64,000 nucleotides of DNA from Variovorax paradoxus (GTDB lineage: Bacteria > Pseudomonadota > Gammaproteobacteria > Burkholderiales > Burkholderiaceae_C). Location: positions 3,844,001-3,908,000 of the forward strand of contig NZ_JAUSXG010000001.1 of the NCBI RefSeq assembly GCF_030815855.1, written 5' to 3'. Shown here in pieces: positions 1-8,220 of this stretch; position 1 is the stretch's first letter; each line of letters starts with the position of its first letter. Position numbers and translations under genes: made by a program. The notes beneath the pieces are model-generated. The model was not told where the DNA came from. It did no database searches and saw only the letters and a program-made list of their open reading frames with translations.

Positions 1-1134
1 CATCCACACCGCCATCGACTGCCACGGAATCGGGTCGAAGTCGGCGCGGTCAGGCACGGTGCGGATGTTGCCCAGGCCGTCGGCGAACTTGCCGGTGAGC
101 ACCTGGTTGATCACCGTCTCCGGCTGGTTCAGGTACTGCGCGGGCGCAATCACCTTGGCGATGAGTTCGCGGTTCTTCGGGTCGCGCGCCATGGCGGAGG
201 CGGTGAGCACCGAGCGCACCAGCGCGGCAAAGGTGTTGGGGTTCTTCTCGATGAACTCGGTCGAGGTGCCGAAGGCGCAGCACGGGTGGCCGTTCCACAG
301 GTCCTTGGTCAGCAGGTGCAGGAAGCCGATTTCCTCGAACACCGCGCGCTGGTTGAAAGGGTCGGGGCCGAGGTAGCCGTCGATGTTGCCGGCGCGCAGG
401 TTGGCCACCATCTCGGGCGGCGGTACCACGCGAATCTGGATGTCGGTGTCGGGGTTCAGGCCGGCCTCGGCCACGTAGTAGCGCAACAGGAAGTTGTGCA
501 TGCTGTATTCGAAGGGCACGGCAAACTTCATGCCCTTCCACGTCTTCGGGTCGCGCCTGTCCCTGTGCTTGTTGGCAAGCGTGATGGCCTGGCCGTTGGT
601 GTTCTGGATGGTGGCGACATTCATCGCCACCTGGTTCGAGCCAGCGCCCATCGAAATGGCCAGCGGCATGGGCGACAGGAAATGCGTGGCGTCGTATTCC
701 TTGTTGAGCATCTTGTCGCGGATCAGCGCCCATCCTGCGGTCTTGACCACTTCGACGTTGAGCCCCTGCTTCTGATAGAAGCCCAGCGGGTGCGCCATGA
801 TGAGCGGCGTGGCGCAGGTGATGGGAATGAAGCCGATCTTGAGGTTGGTCTTCTCGAGCGGCGCCTTGTCTTGCGCCATGGCCTGCAGCGTGCCCAGCGG
901 CAGCACCGAGGCAATGGCGGCGCGCGCGGTGCTGGCGCCCACGGCGCGCAGGAAGTTGCGGCGCACGCTGTCGTCGGGGAACAGCGCCTTCATGAGGCTG
1001 GCCTCGAGCTTGTCGCCGGGGCCGACGCCGATCTCCGCCCCGCGGCCATGGTTGCGGCCGCAGGCGCAGCGCATGTTCAGTGGCCGGTCGGCGTCGTAGA
1101 GATCGCAGGCGGTCGAATCGGACGGGCTGGACAT
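1..1134 (-). CDS. Nitrate/bicarbonate-type ABC transporter substrate-binding protein (NrtA/CmpA family), C-terminus cut by window edge
   Basis: The minus-strand frame stays open from an ATG at 1134 to the window edge, so the 3' end is missing. Residues 58-63 read RRNFLR and a hydrophobic stretch ending in AMAQ follows, which fits a Tat signal preceded by an unusually long, cysteine-containing N-terminal extension (CACGRNHG, residues 23-30). The mature part has NrtA/CmpA/SsuA features: KIGFIPITCATPL at its start, then HFLSPMPLAISMG and GYLGPDPFNQ. The family delivers nitrate, nitrite or bicarbonate to an ABC importer. It lies downstream of a two-component pair on the same strand, which suggests nitrogen-responsive control (inference). 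Substrate specificity is not settled from the sequence. Confidence 0.85.
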   Translation of the reverse strand, partial: MSSPSDSTACDLYDADRPLNMRCACGRNHGRGAEIGVGPGDKLEASLMKALFPDDSVRRNFLRAVGASTARAAIASVLPLGTLQAMAQDKAPLEKTNLKIGFIPITCATPLIMAHPLGFYQKQGLNVEVVKTAGWALIRDKMLNKEYDATHFLSPMPLAISMGAGSNQVAMNVATIQNTNGQAITLANKHRDRRDPKTWKGMKFAVPFEYSMHNFLLRYYVAEAGLNPDTDIQIRVVPPPEMVANLRAGNIDGYLGPDPFNQRAVFEEIGFLHLLTKDLWNGHPCCAFGTSTEFIEKNPNTFAALVRSVLTASAMARDPKNRELIAKVIAPAQYLNQPETVINQVLTGKFADGLGNIRTVPDRADFDPIPWQSMAVWM

Positions 1135-1237
1135 GGTGGTGCACCTCGGTGAAAAGATGCTTGCCACGATGCAAGGCACGGGCCGGAAGCGAGGCCGAAA
1201 GGCCCACGGACCACAGATCGTGCCGCCGCTGTCGAGG

Positions 1238-1261
1238 CCGTGTAGGGGTGGCACTACACGG
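1238..1261. promoter_or_regulatory. Inverted repeat upstream of the nrtA-like gene
   Basis: CCGTGTAG (1238-1245) and CTACACGG (1254-1261) form a perfect 8-base inverted repeat with an 8-base spacer. It lies between the response-regulator stop and the start of the receptor gene, about 105-130 bases upstream of that start. The geometry fits a dimeric activator site, possibly for the adjacent LuxR-type regulator; this is inferred from position only. Confidence 0.4.
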
Positions 1262-1282
1262 CGGTGCCCGCCCGCTTCGTTT

Positions 1283-1951
1283 TCAGGCCGCGGGAGCGGT
1301 TTTGCCGTGACGCTCGGCGTAGAGCGCGAGTTCCACGTCGTTCTTCGTACCGGTCTTTTCGAGAATGCGCGCACGGTAAGTGCTCACGGTGTTGGGCGCC
1401 AGGCCCAGCTGCGCACCAATTTCGCTCACGCTGCGCCCGGTACTGAGCAGGCGGTACACCTGGTGCTCGCGGTGCGAGAGCTGTTCCGGCCCGTTGCCCG
1501 CGTTGCGGCCCACGGCCACAGCCAGCGCTTCGGCCGTTGCGGCCGATACATACAGGCCGCCTGCCGCCACCTTGCGCACCGCGCCCACCATGTCGTCGGC
1601 GTCCGCGCTCTTGTTCAAATAGCCCGAGGCGCCGAGCTTGAGGCAGCGCACCGCGTACTGCTTTTCGGGATAGGTGCTGAGCATCAGCACCGGCAGCGTG
1701 GGCCAGTCTTTGCGCAGGGCCTGCAACACGTCGAGGCCGTCCCTGCCGGGCATCGCGATGTCGAGCAGCACCACGTCCAGGCCTTCGGGCCCGCCGAGTT
1801 CCTGTACGGCGGCCAGCACTTCGGGGCCCGTCTGCGCCTCGGCGCGAACTGTCATCGAGGGCAGGCCGTTGGAGACGTCGCCCAGCATCTGCTTGAGGCC
1901 TTCGCGCACGATGCGGTGGTCGTCCCCGATGAGTACACGGATGTCGTTCAT
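1283..1951 (-). CDS. LuxR/NarL-family response regulator
   Basis: The product has 222 residues. An N-terminal receiver domain carries the acidic pair D10-D11, phospho-acceptor D64 in VLLDIAMPG and the conserved lysine K114. A C-terminal LuxR-type helix-turn-helix spans about 155-200 (LSHREHQVYRLL, then SVSEIGAQLGLAPNTVSTYR). It starts 10 bases after the upstream kinase stop, so the two are an operon and a cognate pair. The next gene on the strand is the nrtA-like receptor, a plausible target through the inverted repeat at 1238-1261. Confidence 0.92.
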   Translation of the reverse strand: MNDIRVLIGDDHRIVREGLKQMLGDVSNGLPSMTVRAEAQTGPEVLAAVQELGGPEGLDVVLLDIAMPGRDGLDVLQALRKDWPTLPVLMLSTYPEKQYAVRCLKLGASGYLNKSADADDMVGAVRKVAAGGLYVSAATAEALAVAVGRNAGNGPEQLSHREHQVYRLLSTGRSVSEIGAQLGLAPNTVSTYRARILEKTGTKNDVELALYAERHGKTAPAA

Positions 1952-1961
1952 CTCGTCGAGC

Positions 1962-3143
1962 CTACACCGGCAACGGCAGATGGAGGCAAAAGCTGCTGCC
2001 CTCGCCCACATGGCTTTCGATCTCGATGCGCCCGCCGAAATGGCGTGCGCGCTCCCGCATGCCGAGCACGCCATAGGCGGTGGTCGCCTCGAAAGCCTGC
2101 GCCGGCGCGCCGATGCCGTCGTCGCGCACGCAGATGCGCAAGTGCCGCTCTCGAACATCGATGCGAATGTCGAGGCTGCGCGCCCTGGCATGGCGTCCGA
2201 CGTTACTGAGCATTTCCTGGAAGATGCGAAACACCGCCATGGCCGCGGGCTCGGGAAGCTCCACGCCCGCCGGCACGTCGAGGTGCCACTGCAGCGCCAG
2301 CTCGGCCGACTGCACGAACTCATGCGCCTGCCATTCAAGCGCCGCCCACAGGCCCTGGTGGTCGAGGATGCTCGGACGCAGGTCGGTGATGATGCGGCCC
2401 ACGTTGTCGACCGCGCGTTCGATCAGCTGGCTCATGTTGCCGCACTTGCCGCGCATCTGCTCGCGCATGGCCTGCGCTGCGTCGGGTGCGCGCTCCTGTT
2501 GTTCGCCCAGGCGCTTGCCGATCCAGTTGACGTCCATCTTGAGCGCCACCAGCAGGCTGCCGAGTTCGTCGTGCACCTCGCGCGCAATGCGGGTGCGCTC
2601 GTCTTCGCGCACCTTGTCGAGCCAGGCCGAAAGCTCGCGCAACTGCACCAGCGCATCGCTGAGTTCGCGCGTGCGCTCCTGCACGCGCAGGCCGAGCTCG
2701 TCCTTGGCCTGCTGCAGCGCCTCGGCTTGGCGGCGGCGCTCGGTGATGTCGACAAAGGTGATGACGGCGCCGCGCACCTGGGCGCCGTCCATGATCGGGT
2801 GGCTCGAATACTCCACCGCGAAGGCGCTGCCGTCGCGGCGCCAGAACACCTCGGTGTCGATGCGGCATGGCAGGCCGCGGCGAAAGGCGTTAAAGATGGG
2901 ACAGTCCGTGTCGGCGTAGTGCGAGCCGTCCGGGTGCGAATGGTGCGTGAGCTCGTGCATGTTGCTGCCGATCACATCGCGCGCCTCGTGGCCCAGCATC
3001 TGCGCGCCGGCCCGGTTGATGAACATGCAAAGGCCGTCCAGGTCGATGCCGAAGATGCCCTCCCCGGTGGACTCGAGCAGCAACCCCAATTGGTGCTGCC
3101 AGAGCGGGTGGCTGGCGGTGGGGTTCAGTACGGGTGTCTCCAT
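1962..3143 (-). CDS. PAS-domain sensor histidine kinase (HisKA_3 type)
   Basis: The product has 393 residues. A PAS domain covers about residues 18-130 (EGIFGIDLDGLCMFINRAG), followed by a short coiled linker. The dimerisation helix contains phospho-acceptor H191 in IAREVHDELGS, typical of NarX/NreB/DesK-like kinases. The HATPase domain ends the protein with DDGIG and GVLGMRERA boxes. No transmembrane segment is evident, so it is probably a cytoplasmic sensor. It is the first gene of an operon with the LuxR-type regulator. The signal is unknown; nitrate or redox is a guess from the neighbouring receptor gene. Confidence 0.92.
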   Translation of the reverse strand: METPVLNPTASHPLWQHQLGLLLESTGEGIFGIDLDGLCMFINRAGAQMLGHEARDVIGSNMHELTHHSHPDGSHYADTDCPIFNAFRRGLPCRIDTEVFWRRDGSAFAVEYSSHPIMDGAQVRGAVITFVDITERRRQAEALQQAKDELGLRVQERTRELSDALVQLRELSAWLDKVREDERTRIAREVHDELGSLLVALKMDVNWIGKRLGEQQERAPDAAQAMREQMRGKCGNMSQLIERAVDNVGRIITDLRPSILDHQGLWAALEWQAHEFVQSAELALQWHLDVPAGVELPEPAAMAVFRIFQEMLSNVGRHARARSLDIRIDVRERHLRICVRDDGIGAPAQAFEATTAYGVLGMRERARHFGGRIEIESHVGEGSSFCLHLPLPV

Positions 3144-3182
3144 GCACCAAAAGAAAGCAACAAACGTTCCTGAACCGGGTGC

Positions 3183-3605
3183 TCAGCGCTCCCAGCGAAA
3201 CTTGCGCTCCGACTCGCCGATGGGCTGGTCGTTGATGCTCGCGTAGCGCCGCTGCATCAGGCCGTTGTCGGCGAACTCCCAGTTCTCGTTGCCGTGGCTG
3301 CGGAACCACTGGCCCGCCGCGTCGTGCCATTCGTATTCGAAGCGCACGGCAATGCGGTTGTCCATGAACGCCCAGAGCGTTTTCTTCAGGCGGTAGTCGT
3401 GCTCGCGCTCCCACTTGCGGGTGAGAAATTGCACCACCTCTTCGCGGCCGTTGACGAAGTCGGCGCGGTTGCGCCATTCGGTGTCCGGCGTGTAGGCCAG
3501 GCTCACGCGAACCGGGTCGCGCGTGTTCCAGGCGTCTTCGGCGGCCTGCACCTTCTTCGTGGCGGTTTCGAGGGTGAAGGGGGGCAGCGGCGGGCGGGAG
3601 TCCAT
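3183..3605 (-). CDS. DUF1348 / NTF2-like (SnoaL-fold) protein
   Basis: A small protein of 140 residues, taken from [11 protein letters not shown] at 3605. A longer frame to 3662 exists, but it would run into the palindromic operator. The sequence matches the DUF1348 family: [23 protein letters not shown] near the start and the central WREHDY-like and EYEWHD segments. Family members have a cone-shaped NTF2-like fold, and most have no assigned reaction. It is transcribed divergently from a TetR regulator across a perfect palindrome, so TetR control is likely (inference). Confidence 0.82.
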   Translation of the reverse strand: MDSRPPLPPFTLETATKKVQAAEDAWNTRDPVRVSLAYTPDTEWRNRADFVNGREEVVQFLTRKWEREHDYRLKKTLWAFMDNRIAVRFEYEWHDAAGQWFRSHGNENWEFADNGLMQRRYASINDQPIGESERKFRWER

Positions 3606-3661
3606 GGTGGTCTTTCTTCGACAAAGGGATGGAGGGATGGCGAAGGCTGCAATGTGCCACA

Positions 3662-3681
3662 TGTAGACAGACCTGTCTACA
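3662..3681. promoter_or_regulatory. Palindromic operator between DUF1348 and TetR genes
   Basis: TGTAGACAG (3662-3670) and CTGTCTACA (3673-3681) form a perfect 9-base inverted repeat around a 2-base centre. It sits 17 bases before the TetR ATG and 57 bases before the DUF1348 ATG. Size, symmetry and location are those of a TetR-family autoregulatory operator controlling both divergent genes. Binding itself is inferred. Confidence 0.75.
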
Positions 3682-3697
3682 CGCCTACAATACGCCC

Positions 3698-4300
3698 ATG
3701 GACACCTCCGAACTGCCCGCGCGCGAGCGCATCCTGCACACGGCGCACGACCTCTTCTATGCCGACGGCATTCGCGCCACGGGCATCGACCGCGTCATTG
3801 CGGCCTCGGGCGTGACCAAGGTCACCTTCTACCGGCACTTTCCGTCGAAGGACGACCTGGTGCGCGAGTTTCTCGATCACCGCCATGCACGGTGGATGGC
3901 ATGGTTCGTCGATGCGCTGGGCCGGCGCGGCGCGCATGAACGTGCAGGCAATGCGGGTGCCTTGCTGCTGCTGCCCGAGGTGATGGCCGAATGGTTCGCC
4001 GACCCGGGTTTTCGGGGCTGCGCGTTCATCAACTCGGTGGCCGAGGTGGGCGGCAGCGTGCAGGGCGCTACTGAGCGCGCGCGCGAACACAAGCGTGAAA
4101 TGGTCGAGGTCATCGCGGGCTTGCTGCCTGCCGGCGCTGCGTCGCGCATGGCGCTCGCGCAGGCTGCCGCGCTCGGAGTGGACGGTGCCATCGTCAAGGC
4201 GCAGATGGGCGGCCCGGCCATGGCGCGCGAAGCCGTGGACGATCTGCGCCGCCTGCTCGAAGCCCTGGTTGCCGCGCCGGCACCGGCCGCGAGCCGATAA
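3698..4300 (+). CDS. TetR/AcrR-family transcriptional regulator
   Basis: The product has 200 residues, with the start chosen at the ATG after the palindrome. The N-terminal TetR helix-turn-helix is clear: [20 protein letters not shown], then [26 protein letters not shown] at about 26-50. The rest is a helical ligand-binding domain with the conserved [11 protein letters not shown] segment common in this subgroup. It is divergent from the DUF1348 gene and probably represses itself and that gene through the 3662-3681 operator. The ligand is unknown. Confidence 0.92.
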   Translation: MDTSELPARERILHTAHDLFYADGIRATGIDRVIAASGVTKVTFYRHFPSKDDLVREFLDHRHARWMAWFVDALGRRGAHERAGNAGALLLLPEVMAEWFADPGFRGCAFINSVAEVGGSVQGATERAREHKREMVEVIAGLLPAGAASRMALAQAAALGVDGAIVKAQMGGPAMAREAVDDLRRLLEALVAAPAPAASR

Positions 4301-4326
4301 CATCCGCTCCGGACACGGCAACACAC

Positions 4327-5241
4327 ATGGCTTCAACGCGACTTCCCTCGACGCAGGGCCTGCAGGCCTTCGAGGCCGTGGCACGGCTGCGCAGCGTGAA
4401 CCTTGCAGCGGAGGAGCTCAGCGTCACCCCCAGCGCGGTGAGCCACCGCATACGGCAGCTCGAATCGCAGCTGGCGCTCAAGTTCTTCAGCGGCAACGAC
4501 TTCAGCCTGAGCGCCGACGGCATCGCCTACCTGGCCCGTGTGCGCGAGGCCATTGCGGCACTTCAGCAGGTGCCCGGGCGGGAGCCCGAGTCGCAGGTGA
4601 GGCGGCTTCGCGTGGCGGTCACGCCCACCTTCTCGCGCCAGATGCTGCTGCCCCGGCTCGCGCTGTTCCGCGATGCCTACCCGAACATCGAACTCATGCT
4701 GCAGGTGACCACGCCGGTGCGCAACATGACGGCCGAAGAGGCCGACATCGAGCTGCGCTTCGGCACCGGGCCGTTCCACGACCGCGAGTCTTTTCAGCTG
4801 CTGGCGGACGAGGTTTCGCCGGTGTGCAGCCCGGCCTACCTGCAGCGCTACGGCCCCTTCGACGGTTTTTCCACCGATGCGGAGGTTGCCCGCGCGCAGT
4901 TGCTGCGAACGCCGCTGGAAGCCTGGCGCACCTGGTTCAAGGCCTGCGGCATCGGACTGCCCGAGCCGGCCGCCGGCCACCAGTTCCATGACCTGGGCCT
5001 GGCGCTCGATGCGGCGGCCGAAGACTTCGGCGTGGTGCTCATGCACCTGAAGCTGGGCAGCGCCTGGCTCGAGAGCGGCCGGCTGGTGCGGCTTTCGGAT
5101 GTGAGCGTTCCCTCGCCCAATGCCTATTTCATCTGCTGGCGGCCCGGTGCGATGGAGCGCTGGGAATGCGCGACCTTCGTCGAATGGCTGCGCGAGGCGC
5201 TGCGCAGCCAGCTGAATTCTTTTCAGGCCAGGGCCGGGTAA
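4327..5241 (+). CDS. LysR-family regulator (GcvA-like)
   Basis: The product has 304 residues. An N-terminal winged helix-turn-helix covers 8-65 (LQAFEAVARLRSVNLAAEEL, SVTPSAVSHRIRQLES), followed by a LysR effector domain with the GcvA-type segments RLRVAVTPTFSRQMLLPRL and EADIELRFGTG. It begins 26 bases after the TetR gene. Immediately downstream on the same strand is a 2-hydroxyacid dehydrogenase, its likely target (inference from LysR neighbour rules). Confidence 0.9.
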   Translation: MASTRLPSTQGLQAFEAVARLRSVNLAAEELSVTPSAVSHRIRQLESQLALKFFSGNDFSLSADGIAYLARVREAIAALQQVPGREPESQVRRLRVAVTPTFSRQMLLPRLALFRDAYPNIELMLQVTTPVRNMTAEEADIELRFGTGPFHDRESFQLLADEVSPVCSPAYLQRYGPFDGFSTDAEVARAQLLRTPLEAWRTWFKACGIGLPEPAAGHQFHDLGLALDAAAEDFGVVLMHLKLGSAWLESGRLVRLSDVSVPSPNAYFICWRPGAMERWECATFVEWLREALRSQLNSFQARAG

Positions 5242-5349
5242 ATTTCAGGTCGGCGGCAGGCGGGTGAATCACACTCGGCGGCGTTGCGTGCGGGCCAGAC
5301 AATGGCTTTGCCTTGCTCGACCATAAAAAACCCAACAGGAGACCGCCTC

Positions 5350-6507
5350 GTGCCCGACCTTTCCAAGATCACCTGCATCGAAGACCTGCGGGTGATTGCC
5401 AAGCGGCGCGTGCCGAAGATGTTCTACGACTATGCCGACTCCGGCGCGTGGACCGAGAGCACCTACCGCGCCAACGAGAGCGACTTCCAGAAGATCAAGC
5501 TGCGCCAGCGCGTGGCGGTGAATATGGAGGGCCGCTCCACCCGTTCCACCATGATCGGCCAGGACGTGGCCATGCCGGTGGCCATTGCGCCCACCGGCCT
5601 TACAGGCATGCAGCACGCCGACGGCGAAATCCTCGGTGCGCGCGCGGCCAAGGCTTTCGGCATTCCGTTCACGCTGTCGACCATGAGCATCTGCTCGCTG
5701 GAAGACATTGCGGAGCACACCGGCCGGCATCCGTTCTGGTTCCAGCTTTATGTGATGAAGGACCGCGACTTCATCGAGCGGCTGATCGAGCGCGCCCGCG
5801 CGGCGAACGTCTCGGCGCTGCAGCTCACGCTCGACCTGCAGATTCTCGGCCAGCGCCACAAGGACATCAGAAACGGCCTCTCGACGCCGCCCAAGCCAAC
5901 CCTCGCCAACATGATCAACCTGGCGACCAAGCCGCACTGGTGCCTGGGCATGCTGGGCACCAAACGCCGCACCTTCGGCAACATCGCGGGCCATGCCAAG
6001 GGCGTGAAAGACCTGTCGTCGCTGTCGTCGTGGACGGCCGAGCAGTTCGACCCCGCGCTGAGCTGGGCCGACGTGGAGTGGATCAAGAAGCGCTGGGGCG
6101 GTAAGCTGATCCTCAAGGGCATCATGGACGCCGAAGACGCGCGCCTGGCCGCCGACAGCGGCGCCGATGCGCTCATCGTTTCCAACCACGGCGGGCGCCA
6201 GCTCGACGGCGCGCCCTCCTCCATCTCGGCGCTGCCGGCCATCGTCGACGCCGTGGGCAGCGACATCGAGGTGTGGATGGACGGCGGCATCCGCAGCGGA
6301 CAGGACGTGCTCAAGGCCCGCGCGCTCGGCGCCCGCGGCACGCTCATCGGCCGCAGCTTTCTCTACGGCCTGGGCGCCTACGGCCAGGCCGGCGTCACGC
6401 GCGCGCTGCAGATCATCCACAAGGAACTCGACATCACCATGGCCTTTTGCGGCCGCACCGATATCGAGAACGTGGATTCGGGCATTCTGCTGCCGGGCAC
6501 CTTCTAA
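5350..6507 (+). CDS. FMN-dependent alpha-hydroxy-acid dehydrogenase (LldD/mandelate dehydrogenase family)
   Basis: The product has 385 residues from a GTG start at 5350, preceded by an AGGAGA ribosome-binding site. Family landmarks in order are VPKMFYDYADSGA, the FMN-binding APTGLTGM region, FQLYVMKD with the active-site tyrosine, LKGIMDAEDA, and SNHGGRQLDG with catalytic H280. The C-terminus has GGIRSGQDVLKA and GRSFLYGLGAYG. The family oxidises lactate, mandelate, glycolate or similar 2-hydroxyacids to 2-oxoacids using FMN; the substrate here is not determined. LysR upstream and a transporter downstream suggest an uptake and oxidation unit. Confidence 0.9.
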   Translation: MPDLSKITCIEDLRVIAKRRVPKMFYDYADSGAWTESTYRANESDFQKIKLRQRVAVNMEGRSTRSTMIGQDVAMPVAIAPTGLTGMQHADGEILGARAAKAFGIPFTLSTMSICSLEDIAEHTGRHPFWFQLYVMKDRDFIERLIERARAANVSALQLTLDLQILGQRHKDIRNGLSTPPKPTLANMINLATKPHWCLGMLGTKRRTFGNIAGHAKGVKDLSSLSSWTAEQFDPALSWADVEWIKKRWGGKLILKGIMDAEDARLAADSGADALIVSNHGGRQLDGAPSSISALPAIVDAVGSDIEVWMDGGIRSGQDVLKARALGARGTLIGRSFLYGLGAYGQAGVTRALQIIHKELDITMAFCGRTDIENVDSGILLPGTF

Positions 6508-6569
6508 GCCCCCTCGGGCGAGAGGCTTGCGGCGCTGGCTGACAGCGCGCAAATGCGTGCCTGCGGAAA

Positions 6570-6588
6570 ATGTTGTTTCCAACAACAT
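6570..6588. promoter_or_regulatory. 19-base palindrome upstream of the MFS transporter
   Basis: ATGTTGTT (6570-6577) and AACAACAT (6581-6588) form a perfect 8-base inverted repeat with a TCC centre, 26 bases before the transporter ATG. It looks like a repressor site overlapping the promoter. No regulator can be assigned from the sequence. Confidence 0.5.
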
Positions 6589-6614
6589 CGCCCGCATGGG
6601 CGACAGAACCCATC

Positions 6615-7949
6615 ATGAGCGCAGTCACGCCTGTCACGGAAAGTCCCTCGGCCTCCGCACCCCCTCCCCAGCACTACACGGCCGAAGAAAAGCGCCACCG
6701 CGTCTTCTCGATCATGGCGGCCTCCTCGGGCAACCTGGTCGAGTGGTTCGATTTCTATGTGTATGCCTTCTCGGCCCTGTACTTCGCATCGGCCTTCTTT
6801 CCGAAGTCGGACCCGACGGTACAGCTGCTGAACACCGCCGGCGTGTTCGCGGCCGGCTTCCTGATGCGGCCCGTCGGCGGCTGGCTGTTCGGCCGCATTG
6901 CCGACAAGATCGGGCGCAAGACCTCGATGCTGATCTCCGTCACCATGATGTGCGGCGGCTCGCTCGTCATCGCCTTCTTGCCGACCTACGCGCAGATCGG
7001 CGCGTGGGCGCCGTTCCTGCTGCTGGTCTGCCGGCTGTTCCAGGGCCTTTCGGTCGGCGGCGAATACGGCACCACCGCCACCTACATGAGCGAGGTGGCG
7101 CTGCGTGGGCAGCGCGGCTTCTTCTCGTCGTTCCAGTACGTCACGCTGATCGGTGGACAGTTGCTCGCGGTGCTGGTGATCGTGGTGCTCGAGCAGTTGC
7201 TCACCGAGGCCGAGCTCAAGGCCTGGGGCTGGCGCATTCCGTTCGTCATCGGCGCGGTGGCCGCCGTGGTGGCGCTGCTGCTGCGGCGCACGCTGCACGA
7301 AACCCAAAGCGCCGAAGCCAAGGCCAACCAGGAAGCCGGCACCATGGCCGGACTCTTCAAGCACCACACGCCGGCGTTCCTCACTGTGCTGGGCTACACG
7401 GCAGGCGGCTCGCTCATCTTCTATACCTTCACCACGTACATGCAGAAGTACCTGGTGAACACGGTGCACCTGCCCATCAAGACCGCAAGTTACGTGATGA
7501 CCGGCGCGCTCTTCGTCTACATGTGCATGCAGCCGGTATTCGGCATGCTGTCGGACCGCATCGGGCGTCGCAACAACATGCTGCTGTTCGGCGGCCTCGG
7601 CGCACTGGCCACGGTGCCGATTCTCACGGCGCTGCAGCACACCACCAGCCCCGTGGTGGCCTTCGTGCTGATCATCGTCGCGCTGGCCATCGTGAGCTTC
7701 TACACCTCGATCAGCGGCATCGTGAAGGCAGAGATGTTTCCGCCTGAAGTGCGTGCACTGGGCGTGGGGCTGGCCTATGCGGTGGCCAACGCCATCTTCG
7801 GCGGCTCGGCCGAGTACGTGGCGCTGGGGCTCAAGTCGCTGGGGCATGAATCGGCGTTCTTCTGGTACGTGAGCGCCATGATGGTGATTGCTTTCCTCGT
7901 GAGCTTGCGGCTGCCGCGCCAAGCCGCCTACCTGCATCACGACCACTGA
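6615..7949 (+). CDS. MFS transporter, metabolite:H+ symporter (KgtP/ProP-like)
   Basis: The product has 444 residues with about 12 hydrophobic segments. The start [10 protein letters not shown] is preferred over an upstream ATG at 6570 that would lie inside the palindrome. MHS-family signatures include [16 protein letters not shown] near helix 1, the loop motif [23 protein letters not shown] and the second-half [11 protein letters not shown]. The family imports dicarboxylates, 2-oxoglutarate, shikimate or betaines with protons. The neighbouring hydroxyacid dehydrogenase suggests a hydroxy- or oxo-acid substrate (inference). Confidence 0.9.
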   Translation: MSAVTPVTESPSASAPPPQHYTAEEKRHRVFSIMAASSGNLVEWFDFYVYAFSALYFASAFFPKSDPTVQLLNTAGVFAAGFLMRPVGGWLFGRIADKIGRKTSMLISVTMMCGGSLVIAFLPTYAQIGAWAPFLLLVCRLFQGLSVGGEYGTTATYMSEVALRGQRGFFSSFQYVTLIGGQLLAVLVIVVLEQLLTEAELKAWGWRIPFVIGAVAAVVALLLRRTLHETQSAEAKANQEAGTMAGLFKHHTPAFLTVLGYTAGGSLIFYTFTTYMQKYLVNTVHLPIKTASYVMTGALFVYMCMQPVFGMLSDRIGRRNNMLLFGGLGALATVPILTALQHTTSPVVAFVLIIVALAIVSFYTSISGIVKAEMFPPEVRALGVGLAYAVANAIFGGSAEYVALGLKSLGHESAFFWYVSAMMVIAFLVSLRLPRQAAYLHHDH

Positions 7950-7968
7950 GGCCGGGCCTGCTTCATCG

Positions 7969-8189
7969 TCAGTCCGCGTAGACGCCCGCGGCCTTGATGA
8001 TGGGGCTCCACTTGGCGATCTCGGCGGCCACGAACTTCTTGTGCCCCTCGGGTTCGATGCGGCCATCGGTGGCCACCACCGCGCCCAGCGCTTCTTCGCG
8101 CTTGATGAAGTCGGGGTCCTTGAGTGCGGTCTTCAGCGCGTCGCCGAGCTTCTTCAGCACAGTGGCCGGCGGGCGAACAGCTTTTTCAT
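7969..8189 (-). pseudogene. Internally deleted Bug/TctC receptor remnant
   Basis: The start of a Bug gene survives as ATG at 8189 (MKKLFARR), but the frame then hits a stop after a few codons. Overlapping in another frame is a typical Bug C-terminus (VLKKLGDALKTALKDPDF to KWSPIIKAAGVYAD, stop at 7969). The natural reading is that most of a roughly 320-codon receptor was lost by an out-of-frame deletion whose junction lies near 8165-8180. It probably makes no functional receptor. Confidence 0.75.
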
Positions 8190-8220
8190 GGGGTCTCCAA
8201 CGAGTTGAATAAAGAAAAAA

